Translations under genes and position numbers: made by a program
Source: Boesenbergia rotunda
Taxonomy: Eukaryota > Streptophyta > Magnoliopsida > Zingiberales > Zingiberaceae
Reading direction: 5' to 3'
NCBI GenBank assembly: GCA_024364735.1
Contig: JAGFNQ010004724.1
Span: forward strand, 243,096 to 307,095
DNA length: 64,000 bases
In this document: piece by piece, positions 1-10,757 of the stretch
How positions within the stretch are numbered: the stretch's first letter is position 1
Layout of the letters: the number at the start of each line of letters is the position of its first letter
Notes under the pieces: generated by a model
What the model was told of the DNA's origin: nothing
What the model saw: the letters and a program-made list of their open reading frames with translations, nothing else
Database searches by the model: none

Positions 1-468
1 AAGCAAAGGGTACGCTCCAAGTATATCTTCTTTAGAAGTAGATGTAGATCAACTTGTACAAGTTTTTCTTTCGCATGGATCGCTCGTGGGTCTTATTTTC
101 GCTGTGTTTTTATATTTTTGTGTCGGGAGAACCCACACAAACCACCCCCCCCCCCCCCCCCACAACGGAAAATGACAAGGAAAACATGCAAAAATCGTTA
201 CATTAGTTCCAAAATATAGATTAACTAGAAAGTATTGACCTATTTAAGTTCTTACCTCTTTCCTATGCGCTTCATGATGAAGATTCTGAAATCTAAGCTT
301 GAGAGGAGAAGGCTTACAACCCTAGATTGTAGATCGGGCTAGAGAAAGACTTAGAGAGGGAGATTAGGGCTCAGGGAAGGCTTAGAACGAGAGAGGGGCT
401 CGGGAAAGGAAGAATCGCTGGGGTGGCACGCCAAAACCCTATGTTTTTGCTGCCCCGCACGCCCTCTT

Positions 469-476
469 CTTTTATA
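469..476 (-). promoter_or_regulatory. TATA box, minus strand
   Basis: The minus strand reads TATAAAAG in a GC-richer context, directly downstream of the palindrome cluster at 487-641. The same order (palindromes, then TATA) occurs in several LTRs of this window. Confidence 0.5.
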
Positions 477-486
477 GAACTCGCGG

Positions 487-641
487 ACCAGTCGACTGCC
501 AGGCGGGCAATCGACTGCGAAACCATACAGAGAGTTTCTTACTCTAGGACCAGTCGACTGCCCATGGGGCAGTTAACTGGTAAACCATATAGACCTTTTC
601 TCGCTCTAGCACCAATCGACTGCCATGAGGGCAGTCGACTG
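487..641. repeat. CAGTCGACTG palindrome cluster
   Basis: Three inverted-repeat units built on the core CAGTCGACTG (with point changes such as TAACTG or AATCGACTG) occur about 60 bp apart. Each pairs an ACCAGTCGACTGCC-type arm with a GGCAGTCGACTGGT-type arm. The same core occurs twice in the LTR at 2731-3698. Confidence 0.7.
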
Positions 642-1064
642 ATACTGAAAAACCAGTCTCCTAATTCTAAATTCAGAAATGCATAACTAATTCCACAAAT
701 CTCCAAAAAATCTGAAATTTTGTGGAGAGATTTATGGATCTTATGTCTACCCGGGAAAAATATAACTTCAACCAAAACTATCCTGAATCCCAAGATTGAT
801 ACATTTCTCAAACCCATCTAAATTTGACAATTTAAACTCAACTCAAGTTCTAATTTGAACCCCTTCTTGATGCTTCAACCCATATTCATTTATAGTACAT
901 TACTAGCATCAAGTTACATGGTATTCCCATGTTAAAACCATTTTCTCTCAATTATAATCCAATTTTTAATCTTTTACTCCATAATTCTCCCTTTAGCGTG
1001 CCAATTTTATAGAATTAAGGCTAACCTTAGCCTTTTATGCTCTTTGGCACACTACATAGCCCAT

Positions 1065-2657
1065 CTAGATTCCTAGGAGAAAATCACCTGAAATCCATTG
1101 ACCATGGATCCCATTTTGGCTTCTAGAGCTCTCCGTTGAGCTCCTAGCCCTAGTTACCTCCCTAGGTAACTTATCTACAAAGGCAAGACTACGCCGGTGC
1201 TCCTCCGATGCTTCTTGACCTTCTACTCTCACTCTCTTAACCCTATAGACCTTTTGCTTGGTCAATTCCTTTTCTTTTTCTTTAAGTGGCTTTTCATTGC
1301 CATTTTTGACCTTCTCTCTACCATAGTTATAGGGCACCCTTGAATATGACATTTTACTCACACTTGCCCTCTTAGGGTGATATCCTAGACCCGGCCTACC
1401 ATTCCTAAGATTTTGGTCCTTTTGTATCACGTTCAATCCCTTGGACCCTTGAATGACTCTACCTAGGTTTCTTTCTAACTTATCAAGTTTTGCTCTTAAA
1501 ACTTGATTTTCCTTTTCTAAACTCCTAACCTTAGAATTATTTGACCTAACTTGATCATTTCTAAGTTTACCCATTTTTCTAGGCATATGTCTCCCTTCCT
1601 TAGGGTTTATGCCTTGGTCCTTAGTTCTAGAATTCCTAGGTTTATCATGAAACATAGAATTTTGAATATTTTAGCATGCAAAAGTGTTTTTGGTTCTAAC
1701 ATGATATTTAAAACCAAAGTTACATCTAGGCAAATAATTATTAGTATTTCTATCATTCATACATGCATTTTGAGCATAAATTGTGTTAGGAATTACCTCC
1801 CTTATCATTGTAGTTCCCCCTTGATATGAGCTCCTTTTCCTTTCTTCTTTCTCCCATCTTCTAAGGTGCTCCATCTTTTTCAACTCTCTTTTCCTTGGAC
1901 ATCGTGTATGGTAATGCCCCAGCTCCCCGCATGTAAAGTACCGAATTTTCTTTTATTGTCTTTTCCTACAACCCACATTAGATTTAAATTGAATGGACCC
2001 GGGTTTAGGGATTACCTTCTTACCTAGTGGACACTTGTCCTTGTAATGTCTCCTTTTGTTGCATCCAAAGCATAGAATGTATTCTTTTGATTTGGCTTTG
2101 GTGGAGGTGGAAGTCTTTTCTTGCTCTTGTGAGGGTGAGGGTGAGAGTCTCTCCTCCCCCTCAACCCTTGATGTTGACACTTCTTCTTCTTTTTCGGATG
2201 AGATGGATCCTCTTTCACTCAATTCCTCCACTTCACTTGATAATGTTGATAATTCTCTTTCTCTTTGGTCTTCTTGGACACTTGAGCTTATTTCTTTGGG
2301 CTCTTCTACTAGTTGGGTTTGTGTCGGGTTCTTATGTACTTCTTCCAATTTAGTCCATAACTCATAGGCATTTTTTTAATTCCCTACATCACTCAAAATG
2401 TTAGTAGGCAAAATATTAACCAAAACATTGATTACCTTTTCATTTGCCCTTGCTTGTTCTTGTTGCTCCTTGGTCCAATACCTAGGTCGGAGCTTCTTTC
2501 CATGCTTGTCCTTAGGGGTTTCAAATGGTTCCTCTAGCACCATTACACACTCCCAATCCATGCCGAGCCACATCTTCATTCTAGCTTTCCAATAATTAAA
2601 ATCTTCGTGCTCGTATGGTGGTGGTGAGTTGATGTCATCCTCGAGTTTGTCTTTCAT
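1065..2657 (-). pseudogene. SIRE-type Copia gag, degenerate
   Basis: Minus-strand gag in broken pieces. The first 93 residues (2657-2376) are a Copia gag N-terminus containing FNYWKARMKMWLG. An acidic, Glu/Ser-rich stretch follows, then a CX2CX4HX4C zinc knuckle at 2072-2031 (CFGCNKRRHYKDKC). A second knuckle at 1940-1899 has its first Cys replaced by Tyr. A C-terminal part (1655-1065) has a short coiled coil and a GLGYHPK segment also found in element E (GLGYRTK). The central UBN2-like region is largely missing, which suggests an internal deletion. No protease, integrase or RT follows on the minus strand. The LTR and primer site lie just upstream (2717-3698). Non-functional as it stands. Confidence 0.75.
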
Positions 2658-2716
2658 CGTCCTTTTTCTCTAGCTTGTGCTCCCTCGGCGGTTAGTCCGA
2701 TCAAGAGCGGTCCTTC

Positions 2717-2728
2717 GCTCTGATACCA
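2717..2728 (-). other. Primer-binding site (initiator tRNA-Met type)
   Basis: The minus strand reads TGGTATCAGAGC, the usual plant LTR-element site complementary to initiator tRNA-Met. It begins 2 bp after the LTR end (2731) and about 60 bp before the gag start. Confidence 0.85.
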
Positions 2729-2730
2729 AT

Positions 2731-3698
2731 TGATAGATCGAAGAGCGTTGCTAGAGGGGGTGAATAACACTTTTTCGTCGTTTTCTCTACACAGAGGTTA
2801 GCGCAGCAGAAATACAAATAAAAATAGACTAACAATAGAGAACAATGCTAACAAACTGATTTACATGGTATCCACCCCGGACGGGTGACTAATCCAAGAA
2901 TCCGTCGGTGGATCACTCCCCGTATAACCTCCGGCTAGCCCTCGTCGCTCCTTGTGGTTGGAGAAACCTCACCACAATCACTTTGACAATATCTGGGAAC
3001 AAAAAACTACTAACTCACTTTACCCAAACGAGTTTCGTCAAGAAACGAAAGCATGAAACGAGCTCCTTTAAATAGGGCTCGAGTCATTTCAGGCCGCTAC
3101 AAGTCGACTGCCCCCAGGGCAGTTGACTGGTCCCACTCAGATTCGACCGTTACAGGACAACGTTCGAATCTGCCAGCCTGTTCCAGCCGACACCAGTCGA
3201 CTGCCCCATGGTCAGTCAGCTGGTCCAAACCTAAGCTTAGGGTTACACTCCCGAGTACATGTCTCTCCGCACTCGAACCCTCCCGGCTTAGCCCCTGAGT
3301 ACAAACACTCATACTCAGACCCTTACAACTCGGTTGACTCTTCACCAGCAGCCTTGATTGTTGCCTTCACGCCCTCTTCATCTTCGGCCCTCGTCCCTCA
3401 GATGCGCACGCAAGCCTCCAGCTTGCCTCCATGCCACCCTTCACGTACGCCTCGAAGTCCGCGTCTCTCGACTCATCATCCATGCTATCCAATGGTCCCT
3501 CGAATGCGCATGCAAGCCTCCAGCTCACCTCCATGTCATCCTTCACCTGAAGACATCAAGCAAGTCCATGTGTACATGTACACCTGCACACTTATGTACA
3601 CATATTAGTCCAACAACAAATCCTAACTTAACCATATTTCCCACACACATCAAAGCACCATGATCTTCCAGATCATCTCAGGGTCGATTGCCCCAACA
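2731..3698 (-). repeat. 5' LTR of the minus-strand Copia element
   Basis: On the minus strand the segment starts TGTTGGGGCAATC (3698) and ends ATCTATCA (2731), followed at once by the primer site: 968 bp. It has a TATA-like TATTTAAA at about 3073-3066, two CAGTCGACTG palindrome units just upstream of it (3097-3216), and a U5 ending in the CACCCCCTCTAG block typical of these LTRs. The partner 3' LTR was not identified in the window. Confidence 0.7.
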
Positions 3699-3793
3699 TT
3701 ACCAACCATTCGAATAAATCGGGAAGCGGTCATAACGAGCAACATATTAACTCAATATTCTTAGGTCAATCACTCATTAAGGGAAATTCTGTT

Positions 3794-4770
3794 TGTGCAA
3801 CAGAAACGATTCGAAGAGTTAAAGGTGAGGGATGAATAATAACCTGCAAATTAAAAAGATCTTTTCTCTAACTAAGGATTTTAACAAGGATACACATAAA
3901 AAATAAACACAATGTAAAAGAAAAGAAGCACAAAAATTACTTTATTACAACCCTTAAGTTGTTAGTCCAAAACTATAAAAAGTACTATGAAAATCTTCGT
4001 CTTCGAACACAAGTCGGAGACGAAGAAATCTAGTACAACAGTTGAGCACAAAAATAATAAAACCGAACTAAACAGAAATGAATATAATTGTGTTGTTCTC
4101 AACTTCGAGCCTCAGCTCTCCTTTTATAGTGTTCGCCTTATCTAACCGTTTGCTGACGTGATACCTTCCGAGCACCTAGAAGTGGTCTAGGCGCATGTAC
4201 TCAACAAACTCGATCCACTCCGCAATGGTTCACTCAACGACTGTGGATGACTTCGAACATTCCGAGTGTTTGGAAGTGATCTGGGTACCTGAAGTCTATT
4301 GACATGGACACCATCCTAATTCATTTCAGCAACTACTCTTGTTGACGTAGTCACCCAATCCGAGCATTTGGAATGGATCCAAATGCCTAGAAACGTTCAA
4401 GGCACCTAGAATGATCAACTTATAGAGCTGACCATTTTCTTGTCCAGCCGTCCCCAACTTGATTCTATTCTTCTAGAGCAGACTTCCTCCCGGCATATTA
4501 TCCCTCGGATGCAACCCTTGTGTTCTTCACGCTCCACCAAAATACTCTTCCCAACTCCTTGGACTTCAGATGGACTGAGTCGTCGGCTTCATTCTCGTGT
4601 CATCCTTCTCACTAGCCTTCATCTTCTGTCGTCTTTGATACTCCTTAGCCATAGGGTCTCTGTATGTTTTCATAAGTCTCCGCACACTTAGACATACAAA
4701 TCAAAACACAACAAGATCATAATTTGAACTTATTTGACAACTCATCAAAATACAACTAGGGGTCCTAACA
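3794..4770 (-). repeat. 3' LTR of another minus-strand Copia element
   Basis: On the minus strand a polypurine-like tract (4787-4771, CATCAAAAATGGGAGAT) leads directly into TGTTAGGACC at 4770, the usual polypurine tract/LTR boundary. The lower end near 3794 (GTTGCACA) is approximate. A TATA box (TATAAAAG on the minus strand) is at 4128-4121. Only a short piece of the element's interior is present above 4771, so the element is truncated. Confidence 0.6.
4121..4128 (-). promoter_or_regulatory. LTR TATA box, minus strand
   Basis: TATAAAAG on the minus strand within the LTR at 3794-4770, followed by GAGAGCTGAGG. It probably sets the transcription start of that LTR. Confidence 0.55.
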
Positions 4771-4890
4771 ATCTCCCATTTTTGATGTTCGCTAAACTAA
4801 GTTTAAATTAGGATAAATTTGCATAAAGCAAAAAACTCTAACATTGCAAATAACTAAGTTTAAATTAGGATAAATTCGTATAAACGAAGT
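4771..4890 (-). repeat. Interior remnant with a direct repeat
   Basis: About 120 bp next to the polypurine tract of the LTR at 3794-4770. It contains two nearly identical 30-35-bp copies (about 4792-4826 and 4849-4883) sharing AACTAAGTTTAAATTAGGAT. No coding potential. Confidence 0.4.
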
Positions 4891-5448
4891 TGTCGATGGT
4901 GTCGGATCGGATAGGCCATGGTGGAGGTCGGGACTATTCCAAGCGATTGGAATGGTCTATATAAGCACCCTCGGGCAGCAACTTCATATCATCACTCGTA
5001 TCCATTCTTTTACTGTGTTCAAGTGCTCTACGCTCCAGAAACGTTGATATGCTGCTCCGACATCGACACTACACTTTGATCTCATTTCATTGTTGACATA
5101 CTTATTTACGTAACTGACTTATTCATTTCTATTTTAAATTGTAAGGAACGGTAAATATGTTACAATTCTTCAAATTTCTTGTGACACCGAACCTTTCCCT
5201 CTAAATTGTTGTTCGGAGGAGAAGGTGTTTATTGGATTGTCCATCAGAAGTGGTCAACGACCGCGAGACTTAAACTAACAGCCGTTGGACTGTGAACTAA
5301 GTAAAAATAAAATTGTATTTGCATTGTGTTTTTGTTTTCTTATCTAGCTCCGTTGCTATCTTTGATAAAACAAAAAAAGTTTTCAAATAAGTGAAAAAGC
5401 GGCACACTATTCACGTCTCCACCCCTCTAGCGCTTTTACAATCCTACA
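4890..5448 (+). repeat. Partial plus-strand LTR (Copia-like)
   Basis: Contains a TATA box (TATATAAG, 4958-4965) and a U5 resembling the SIRE-type LTRs elsewhere in the window: a segment with TCAACGACCG, a 'gaactaagtaaa' block like the 'gaaccaagtaaa' of D and E, and a CACCCCTCTAG block before the end at about 5448 (ATCCTACA). The U3 is missing at the left edge and no primer-binding site follows, so it is a truncated or solo remnant. Confidence 0.5.
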
Positions 5449-5755
5449 TACAAGGCACTGCACTATATTGCAAAGCCTCTGCCAGAAATAAAGAATGTGC
5501 ATGCCCCAACTGAAAATCGAACCATGATGCTAGCCACGGTGAATTTCTCAAAAGATCTTAATTATCAACAAAGTCAAACACAAGAAATGTGCTCTAATTA
5601 TTTGGAGGGGAGGGATTGCATAGTTTAATGTTGGCTGTGAGGGTCTAATACAACCTCTCACCTTTTTGTTTGGTGTTGAAATGATCAAAGAGAAAAGCTA
5701 CAAATTGCATTTTCATTACAGGCATGGTAGCTAAAAGAAAAACTAACACTAGTTA
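5449..5755. other. Stretch without a recognised gene
   Basis: No credible ORF or repeat boundary is seen. This is ordinary single-copy-looking sequence between the LTR remnant and the SINE. Confidence 0.5.
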
Positions 5756-5772
5756 TTCTCTAGGACTGTACC
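5756..5772. repeat. SINE target-site duplication, left copy
   Basis: TTCTCTAGGACTGTACC, matched 16 of 17 by 6026-6042 (T to C change at position 14). Confidence 0.8.
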
Positions 5773-6025
5773 CGCCCCCGGGACTATGGTGCCGCGGTAA
5801 AGTCATTAGTTGTTAACCTAGGCATCCGCGGTTCGATCCCCAGCTACGACATATTTTGCAGGAATTTTTCCTCCAAATGGGACGCGAACCCTGAGACGCT
5901 GAGCTTCTAGACTGGCCACCACGAGTGCTTCCCGATTTACCCTGGTGACCGATGAAAAACTTCCGTAGGACCGGACCGGTCACCCCATATTTAATTTATC
6001 TGCTGTCTGGTTCATCATTTTTTTT
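5773..6025 (+). mobile_element. tRNA-derived SINE
   Basis: About 253 bp with an RNA polymerase III internal promoter: an A-box-like TGGTGCCGCGG (5787-5797) and a perfect B box GGTTCGATCCC (5830-5840), about 33 bp apart as in tRNA genes. It ends in a T-rich tail (about 6018-6027). Both sides carry the same 17-bp sequence with one mismatch, the expected target-site duplication of LINE-mediated insertion. The body after the B box is not tRNA-like. No protein is encoded, and mobility would depend on LINE machinery. I did not recognise the family name. Confidence 0.8.
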
Positions 6026-6042
6026 TTCTCTAGGACTGCACC
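6026..6042. repeat. SINE target-site duplication, right copy
   Basis: TTCTCTAGGACTGCACC, the partner of 5756-5772. The near-identity suggests a moderately recent insertion. Confidence 0.8.
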
Positions 6043-8693
6043 GTAAAGATGTCTTCTAGGATCATCTTAGTTTCTAGGGCTACGGACTGTAGTCAAGTCG
6101 CTTGTTCAGTTGTTGTAACGAAAGGAATATGAGAGTTCGTTGCTAAGTATTTGATTAATAAGATCCTTGAGTTCCTATAGAACCTATCATTAAAATAGCC
6201 TCAGAAGGACATAGGGCAAAATGAAATGAGAAGGGTTTTCCATGATATAGGAGAAGAATACTATCAGACATGTTTAAAAGGGATCAGAAATACTCCTAAT
6301 AGATGTGTGATATTTCTTGTTGATTGAATTACTACATAATTCAAGAAAATGTGTAGCTTTAGGTTCCTTCACTAACTATTGCCATGAACTATTTGTCCTA
6401 TGCCAATGCAAACAGAATTAATTAATGAATGATTTCATTAGACCGTTTATGTATGACCAATATGATTTGAATCTAAAAGAACAAATCCTTCCACATGTGA
6501 CAGACTTGAATCTTACTCGAATTGGTTAGGAGATGAAAGGACCTATCTTATTAAATGGAGGCCTTGGCCCCCTGTAAGAGGGCAGATGGAAGGGGATACA
6601 CTATTTTTTTTTCTTCCTATGGTTTTGGTGCAGAAGGGGCAAGCTTTAATCTGCAGACACAGGCAAGATCCTGAATGCTCCCAAGTTCCCGATTCCAATC
6701 ACGGCCAGAGATATCGACCTTCTGCCATGAATGCTAAAGGTGCGATCTACATACTACTATGCATATGTTTAAGCCAACAAGACTCCCAAAGCTCAAGTTG
6801 TTGCGAAAAAGGTCTAATTTCTCATCTAACAACTTACATAAATTAATTAAGATAAATGACCCAGTTCTTATGAAATGCAAGTCTACCATTTTTTTTAGCT
6901 GCCTATGGGCTATGGAGAACTGCAAAGAAACTACTCCCATCATCCTCCTCATCATGATGTGTTTGTTCCACTAAGATTGGTTTCATGTCCCTTGGTTAGG
7001 TTCAAACAAAGTAATCAGTTACTGTAATCTGACAAAAAAAAAAGTTCTAGTGTTCAGCCGAATTCCTCCATATTGAACAGTAGCTCCCACCATCCCAGTC
7101 ATGCGACTATAAAATGAAGAGATCGGGCCAACTATACGACAAATAACTTCCCCAAAGACACTAGATCTTCCAAAGCTAGATCATGTTCCACAGGAGAAAT
7201 CGATCCAGCTGGAAGAGAGATGCTCATGGCTTGGGCATGGAAGTGCACTGTAACAATCAGAGAGCACCATGATCACACCTTATGATACAGCTCGGGGTGT
7301 AATAATTAAAGGATTCTCGGTACCACTTTTTCATCCTTAACGGAAACAAAGCGTGAACTACCAAATAAAAAGAGGGAAAGTAGGCCTAGGTTGGGACGTC
7401 TCACCTTATGATATTTGGATTACATTACAAGCAGATTAATTGCAGTTCTTTGATGAGGTGTGGCTACAGAACTATATTTAATTAGGGCAAATAAAAAGCA
7501 GGTTCTACTATGAGATTTTTTTTCTTAAGAATAAAACTACAGTAGTCAATACTGAAGCAAGCTCAAGTGGTGTGTACCTTTGTTTTGAAAGAGAGAAGAA
7601 TGTAGGAAGGGTGCAAACAACAAAGTCATTAGCAGCGAGCATTTTACAGGACAGATGATCAGTAGTGATCAGTAAGGGCTAAATTAGGTTCCAATAATGC
7701 AAGAATCCTTTAGTCCTACTTGATTCCACTTCTGCCGCAACTCCACTTTTTGTCCAAAAGTTTTAATCTATGCAAATTACCTGCAGCTAGTTAAATAGTA
7801 GCCATGTCCTGATTAGCATAGTGTAAATTCTTTGTGTTCATCAACAGTGTCAAGAGTGAATTCTGATCATTGGTTTAATCAGATAAAGCATTTATTATGA
7901 AATTCAGGTAAAAAAATATCATATGACAAGAGTAATGAGTTAATAACCAAGGGAGAGAATTAATGTCTAGTTAATGGAGGATAATTTGATTGGGCACAAG
8001 AACCTAAATTCCTAGGACAACAAAACTGCAATAATATGGCAGGATTTAGTTTTGATTTTAGCCAAACATAAAAGATTTGGAGTGGCACAAAATCTAGGCG
8101 TGTGTCTACATCAGAAATGGTATTGCTAAGACTTTAATTCAGAAATATCTTAAACTGCATTTGAAGCACAAGTCTCATAATGCAGAATCAATCGCAAGCA
8201 TCATTTCAGAAAAGAAAAAACCACCTGTATTATTGTTCAAAGTTCAATCCTTCAGCATTGAACAAGTGCGCTTCTAAATCCTTGCTTTATTTAATTGCAT
8301 CAACTAATGTTTAATGTAAAAGGGATACTTCAGAGGTTGCATCATCCACAGTGAAGTGAAAGAACTGTTTAGTTTACTGGCCCAGGTTTTTGAGCAAAGC
8401 CAATGGATAAAAACAAAAATCCAACCTGGCTACATGTAATCAGAAAAAAAAAGTTAGATGTAGATAGATGGAACAAAACCAAAACTATGGAAAGATCGAT
8501 GTTCTTCTGAAGTGGAAGCTTCTGATTCAGATGCAAGCAATGCAATGCTGGAAAAGTAAATTGCTAACAGGAAAATCCTTGAAAACTACTTGTTCTGCAA
8601 CCCCTAGTCTGTAGTGACCTCCAAATCTCATTGTCGCAAGGTGCAAGATATCAATTTCCATTTTGGAAAACAAGATTTCTATAAAGAAGAAGG
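6043..8693. other. Intergenic stretch upstream of the FLZ gene
   Basis: About 2.6 kb in which I see no supported gene, RNA or repeat boundary. ORFs are short and without recognisable motifs. Base composition is even and there are no obvious LTR or TIR signals. It probably includes distal promoter sequence of the FLZ gene at 8964. Confidence 0.5.
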
Positions 8694-8694
8694 C

Positions 8695-8739
<45 letters not shown>
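8694..8739. repeat. CT microsatellite
   Basis: An almost pure run of CT dinucleotides, about 46 bp with one extra C. It lies about 225 bp upstream of the FLZ start codon, where pyrimidine-rich tracts are common in plant core promoters and 5' leaders. Confidence 0.9.
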
Positions 8740-8742
<3 letters not shown>

Positions 8743-8963
8743 CTGGGCAGTGGATATACTTCCTCTCACAATGAAGACTAGCCAACAAGAACCCAAATCG
8801 ACCACTCCACTCATCCTACTGTTCCCCAATCCCCATCAATGCTTCAATCGCTCAATCTGTTCCTGCAGTTCATCACACACTACCTTCTTTCTTTAATACC
8901 CTCACTCTTTCATCTTCACTCAAGAAAGGAGAGAGGCATTGGCATAAGTAATAAACCAATAAG

Positions 8964-9407
8964 ATGGCCGGACTAAGCGCCCTCTTGGAAACAAAAAATA
9001 GCCTGCCAAACTACGCAAAGATCATATGCAAAACATCGCTCGTGAAGAACTCCTCTTCTTCTCCCTTGTGCGCCAGCCCTTTCCTGGAAAATTGCTACAT
9101 GTGCCAGGAGAAGCTGCAAGAAGGGAAGGATATCTACATGTACAAGTGAGTGAAAAAGCCTTCCTTCTTTGATGGATGCCCCAAAATATCATCTTTGATC
9201 TCTCTTAGCATTTCTCTCGGCTGGCTTTGTAGAGGGGATCGAGCATTCTGCAGCCAGGAGTGCCGGCTCCGGCAGATATCTATGGATGAGGAGAGCATGA
9301 GGAGAGACCAGTGCTCCGTCTCCGCTGCAGCGGCCGCGGCGTACACCGGCCGGCCGAGGAGGAGGGCCGGGAAAGGAGAGGTCATGGCCGATCGGCTTGC
9401 GCGCTGA
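8964..9407 (+). CDS. FLZ (FCS-like zinc finger, DUF581) protein, two exons
   Basis: Two exons, 8964-9145 and 9233-9407, give a 118-residue protein. The intron (9146-9232) starts GTGAGT and ends TTTGTAG. Splicing joins AA to A to make Lys61 and places GDRAFCS directly after IYMYK. The joined FLZ domain (about residues 40-81) contains FLENCYMCQEKL, DIYMYK, GDRAFCSQECR and QISMDEE, matching the conserved CX2C...FCSxECR zinc-binding pattern and the QIxxDE end. An in-frame stop at 8952-8954 supports the start. The N-terminus is short and the tail is Ala/Arg-rich. FLZ proteins are plant-specific adaptors that bind SnRK1 kinase subunits; that role is taken from the family. No interruption is visible, so the gene may be functional. 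A CT tract lies upstream. Confidence 0.9.
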
Positions 9408-10154
9408 CGGGATTATTTTGTTTTACCAAATTGCCCTTATTCCCCTACTGTTAAGCCTCTCCCTTAACGGATTATGCAATTTTTAATTGCAATTTTAAAA
9501 TTAAAATTTAAAAAAACAATTAGTGTTGAGTTTATTATCTAAATGGTAAGATAAATGATTTCAAATTTATGTAATAAGGTAATTAAATCAAATTTAAAAT
9601 AAATTAAATTGTTGTAATGGTTATTTAAGTTTGTCTTAATTTTTTTAATGAGTTTGAGTATGCTTTGAATTAGATTTGAGTTTGATTTGTTTAAATATTA
9701 TTGATCTCCATTTAAAATTGTTTGGTTATTTAAAATTTTTATATTTTAAAAATTAATTTATTATTCAATTTAATAATATAAATTTATTTTATTTATTTTT
9801 ATATTAATAAAAATTTATTGATCAATATCATGAAAATCATATACTGCACGTTTTATCCTGCACGCTAATCTTCAATCGATTCAAGAATTAATTCATAGCG
9901 TAGTGTCACAATCTGATGGTCGGATTTCGACCAAAATTTACTTCTGTTCCCCCTTTTAGGGTTCACCTTTCTTCTTGGGTTATAGTTTAGGTTGGACCAA
10001 ACGGTCGGATGCCGTTGGGCACACACAGGCACCCTCGATCATGAGGCGCCTCTAATTGATTCACCAATAATAAACACCTCCAATCGATTGATATTGATTA
10101 GAATTGGATCTCACATACAATCGCATATAAAAGTATCCCATAGGAGAACACCAA
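9408..10154. other. AT-rich 3' flank, no gene
   Basis: Strongly AT-rich sequence downstream of the FLZ stop, including its presumed 3' UTR, with long A/T runs between about 9480 and 9830. No canonical polyadenylation signal stands out close to the stop. A more balanced stretch at 9880-10060 has no recognisable feature. Confidence 0.5.
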
Positions 10155-10165
10155 TAAATAAATAA

Positions 10166-10213
<48 letters not shown>
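10155..10213. repeat. AAAT/TA microsatellite
   Basis: A compound simple repeat: a few AAAT units followed by about 44 bp of alternating TA. Confidence 0.9.
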
Positions 10214-10217
<4 letters not shown>

Positions 10218-10322
10218 ATAAACAAATTCGAACACCAAAATTGCACAGGAACTTTTAATTCATCCAACTAATCAGAATAGATTTCCTCATAAAGAATATG
10301 CTCTTAGTACTTGTTTATCGTC

Positions 10323-10740
10323 GGGGGGGGGGGGGGGGGGTTGACCAAGCCCGAAACCCTACGACGTGTACAACTCCACCTTCTTGTGCACAATTCCACC
10401 TTCTTGTCCTTGTCCAATTAAAAGGTCTTGTAAAACAAAATCCAAAACAAATGAACATACCCAACGAAACTAAGTCTACTTGGCTTTGAAAGTTCACCTG
10501 AATACTTTTCTGAAAATTTAGAATTTGGTTTAGGGGGGGGGGGGGGGTTGACCAAGCCCGAAACCCTACGACGTGTACAACTCCACCTTCTTGTGCACAA
10601 TTCCACCTTCTTGTCCTTGTCCAATTAAAAGGTCTTGTAAAACAAAATCCAAAACAAATGAACATACCCAGCGAAACTAAGTCTACTTGGTTTTGAAAGT
10701 TCACCTGAATACTTTTCTGAAAATTTAGAATTTGGTTTAG
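10323..10740. repeat. 207-bp tandem duplication with poly-G starts
   Basis: Two nearly identical units repeat with a 207-bp period (TTGACCAAGCCCG at 10341 and 10548; both units end in TTTGGTTTAG, near 10533 and at 10740). Each unit begins with a G run of 18 and 15. Inside each is a smaller doublet of CCACCTTCTTGT. The only differences I see are single-base changes and the G-run length, implying a recent duplication. It directly precedes the pararetrovirus relic. Confidence 0.9.
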
Positions 10741-10757
10741 ATGACAGCTAAACAGAA

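Larger units (their letters stand above)
1..1064 (-). other. Unassigned repeat-like sequence with a minus-strand promoter
   Basis: No protein-coding gene is supported here. A run of 17 C lies at 145-161. On the minus strand there is a TATA box (469-476), upstream of it a cluster of CAGTCGACTG palindromes, and downstream a short ATG segment ending in a splice-donor-like AG|GTAAGAAC near 249-256. This arrangement resembles the U3-R part of an LTR or of a promoter. It does not match the LTR at 2731-3698 outside the palindrome type, so I cannot call it the partner LTR of that element. Confidence 0.35.

Noticed and set aside
2717..2728. TGGTATCAGAGC sites considered as parts of tRNA genes
   Set aside because: They are primer-binding sites adjacent to LTR ends, with no tRNA fold around them.
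5490..5550. B-box-like sequence on the minus strand (GGTTCGATTTTCA near 5514-5526)
   Set aside because: No properly spaced A box, tail or target duplication was found.
8527..8829. Minus-strand ORF with an Arg-Glu repeat
   Set aside because: The repeat is the translation of the CT/GA microsatellite; no domain is present.
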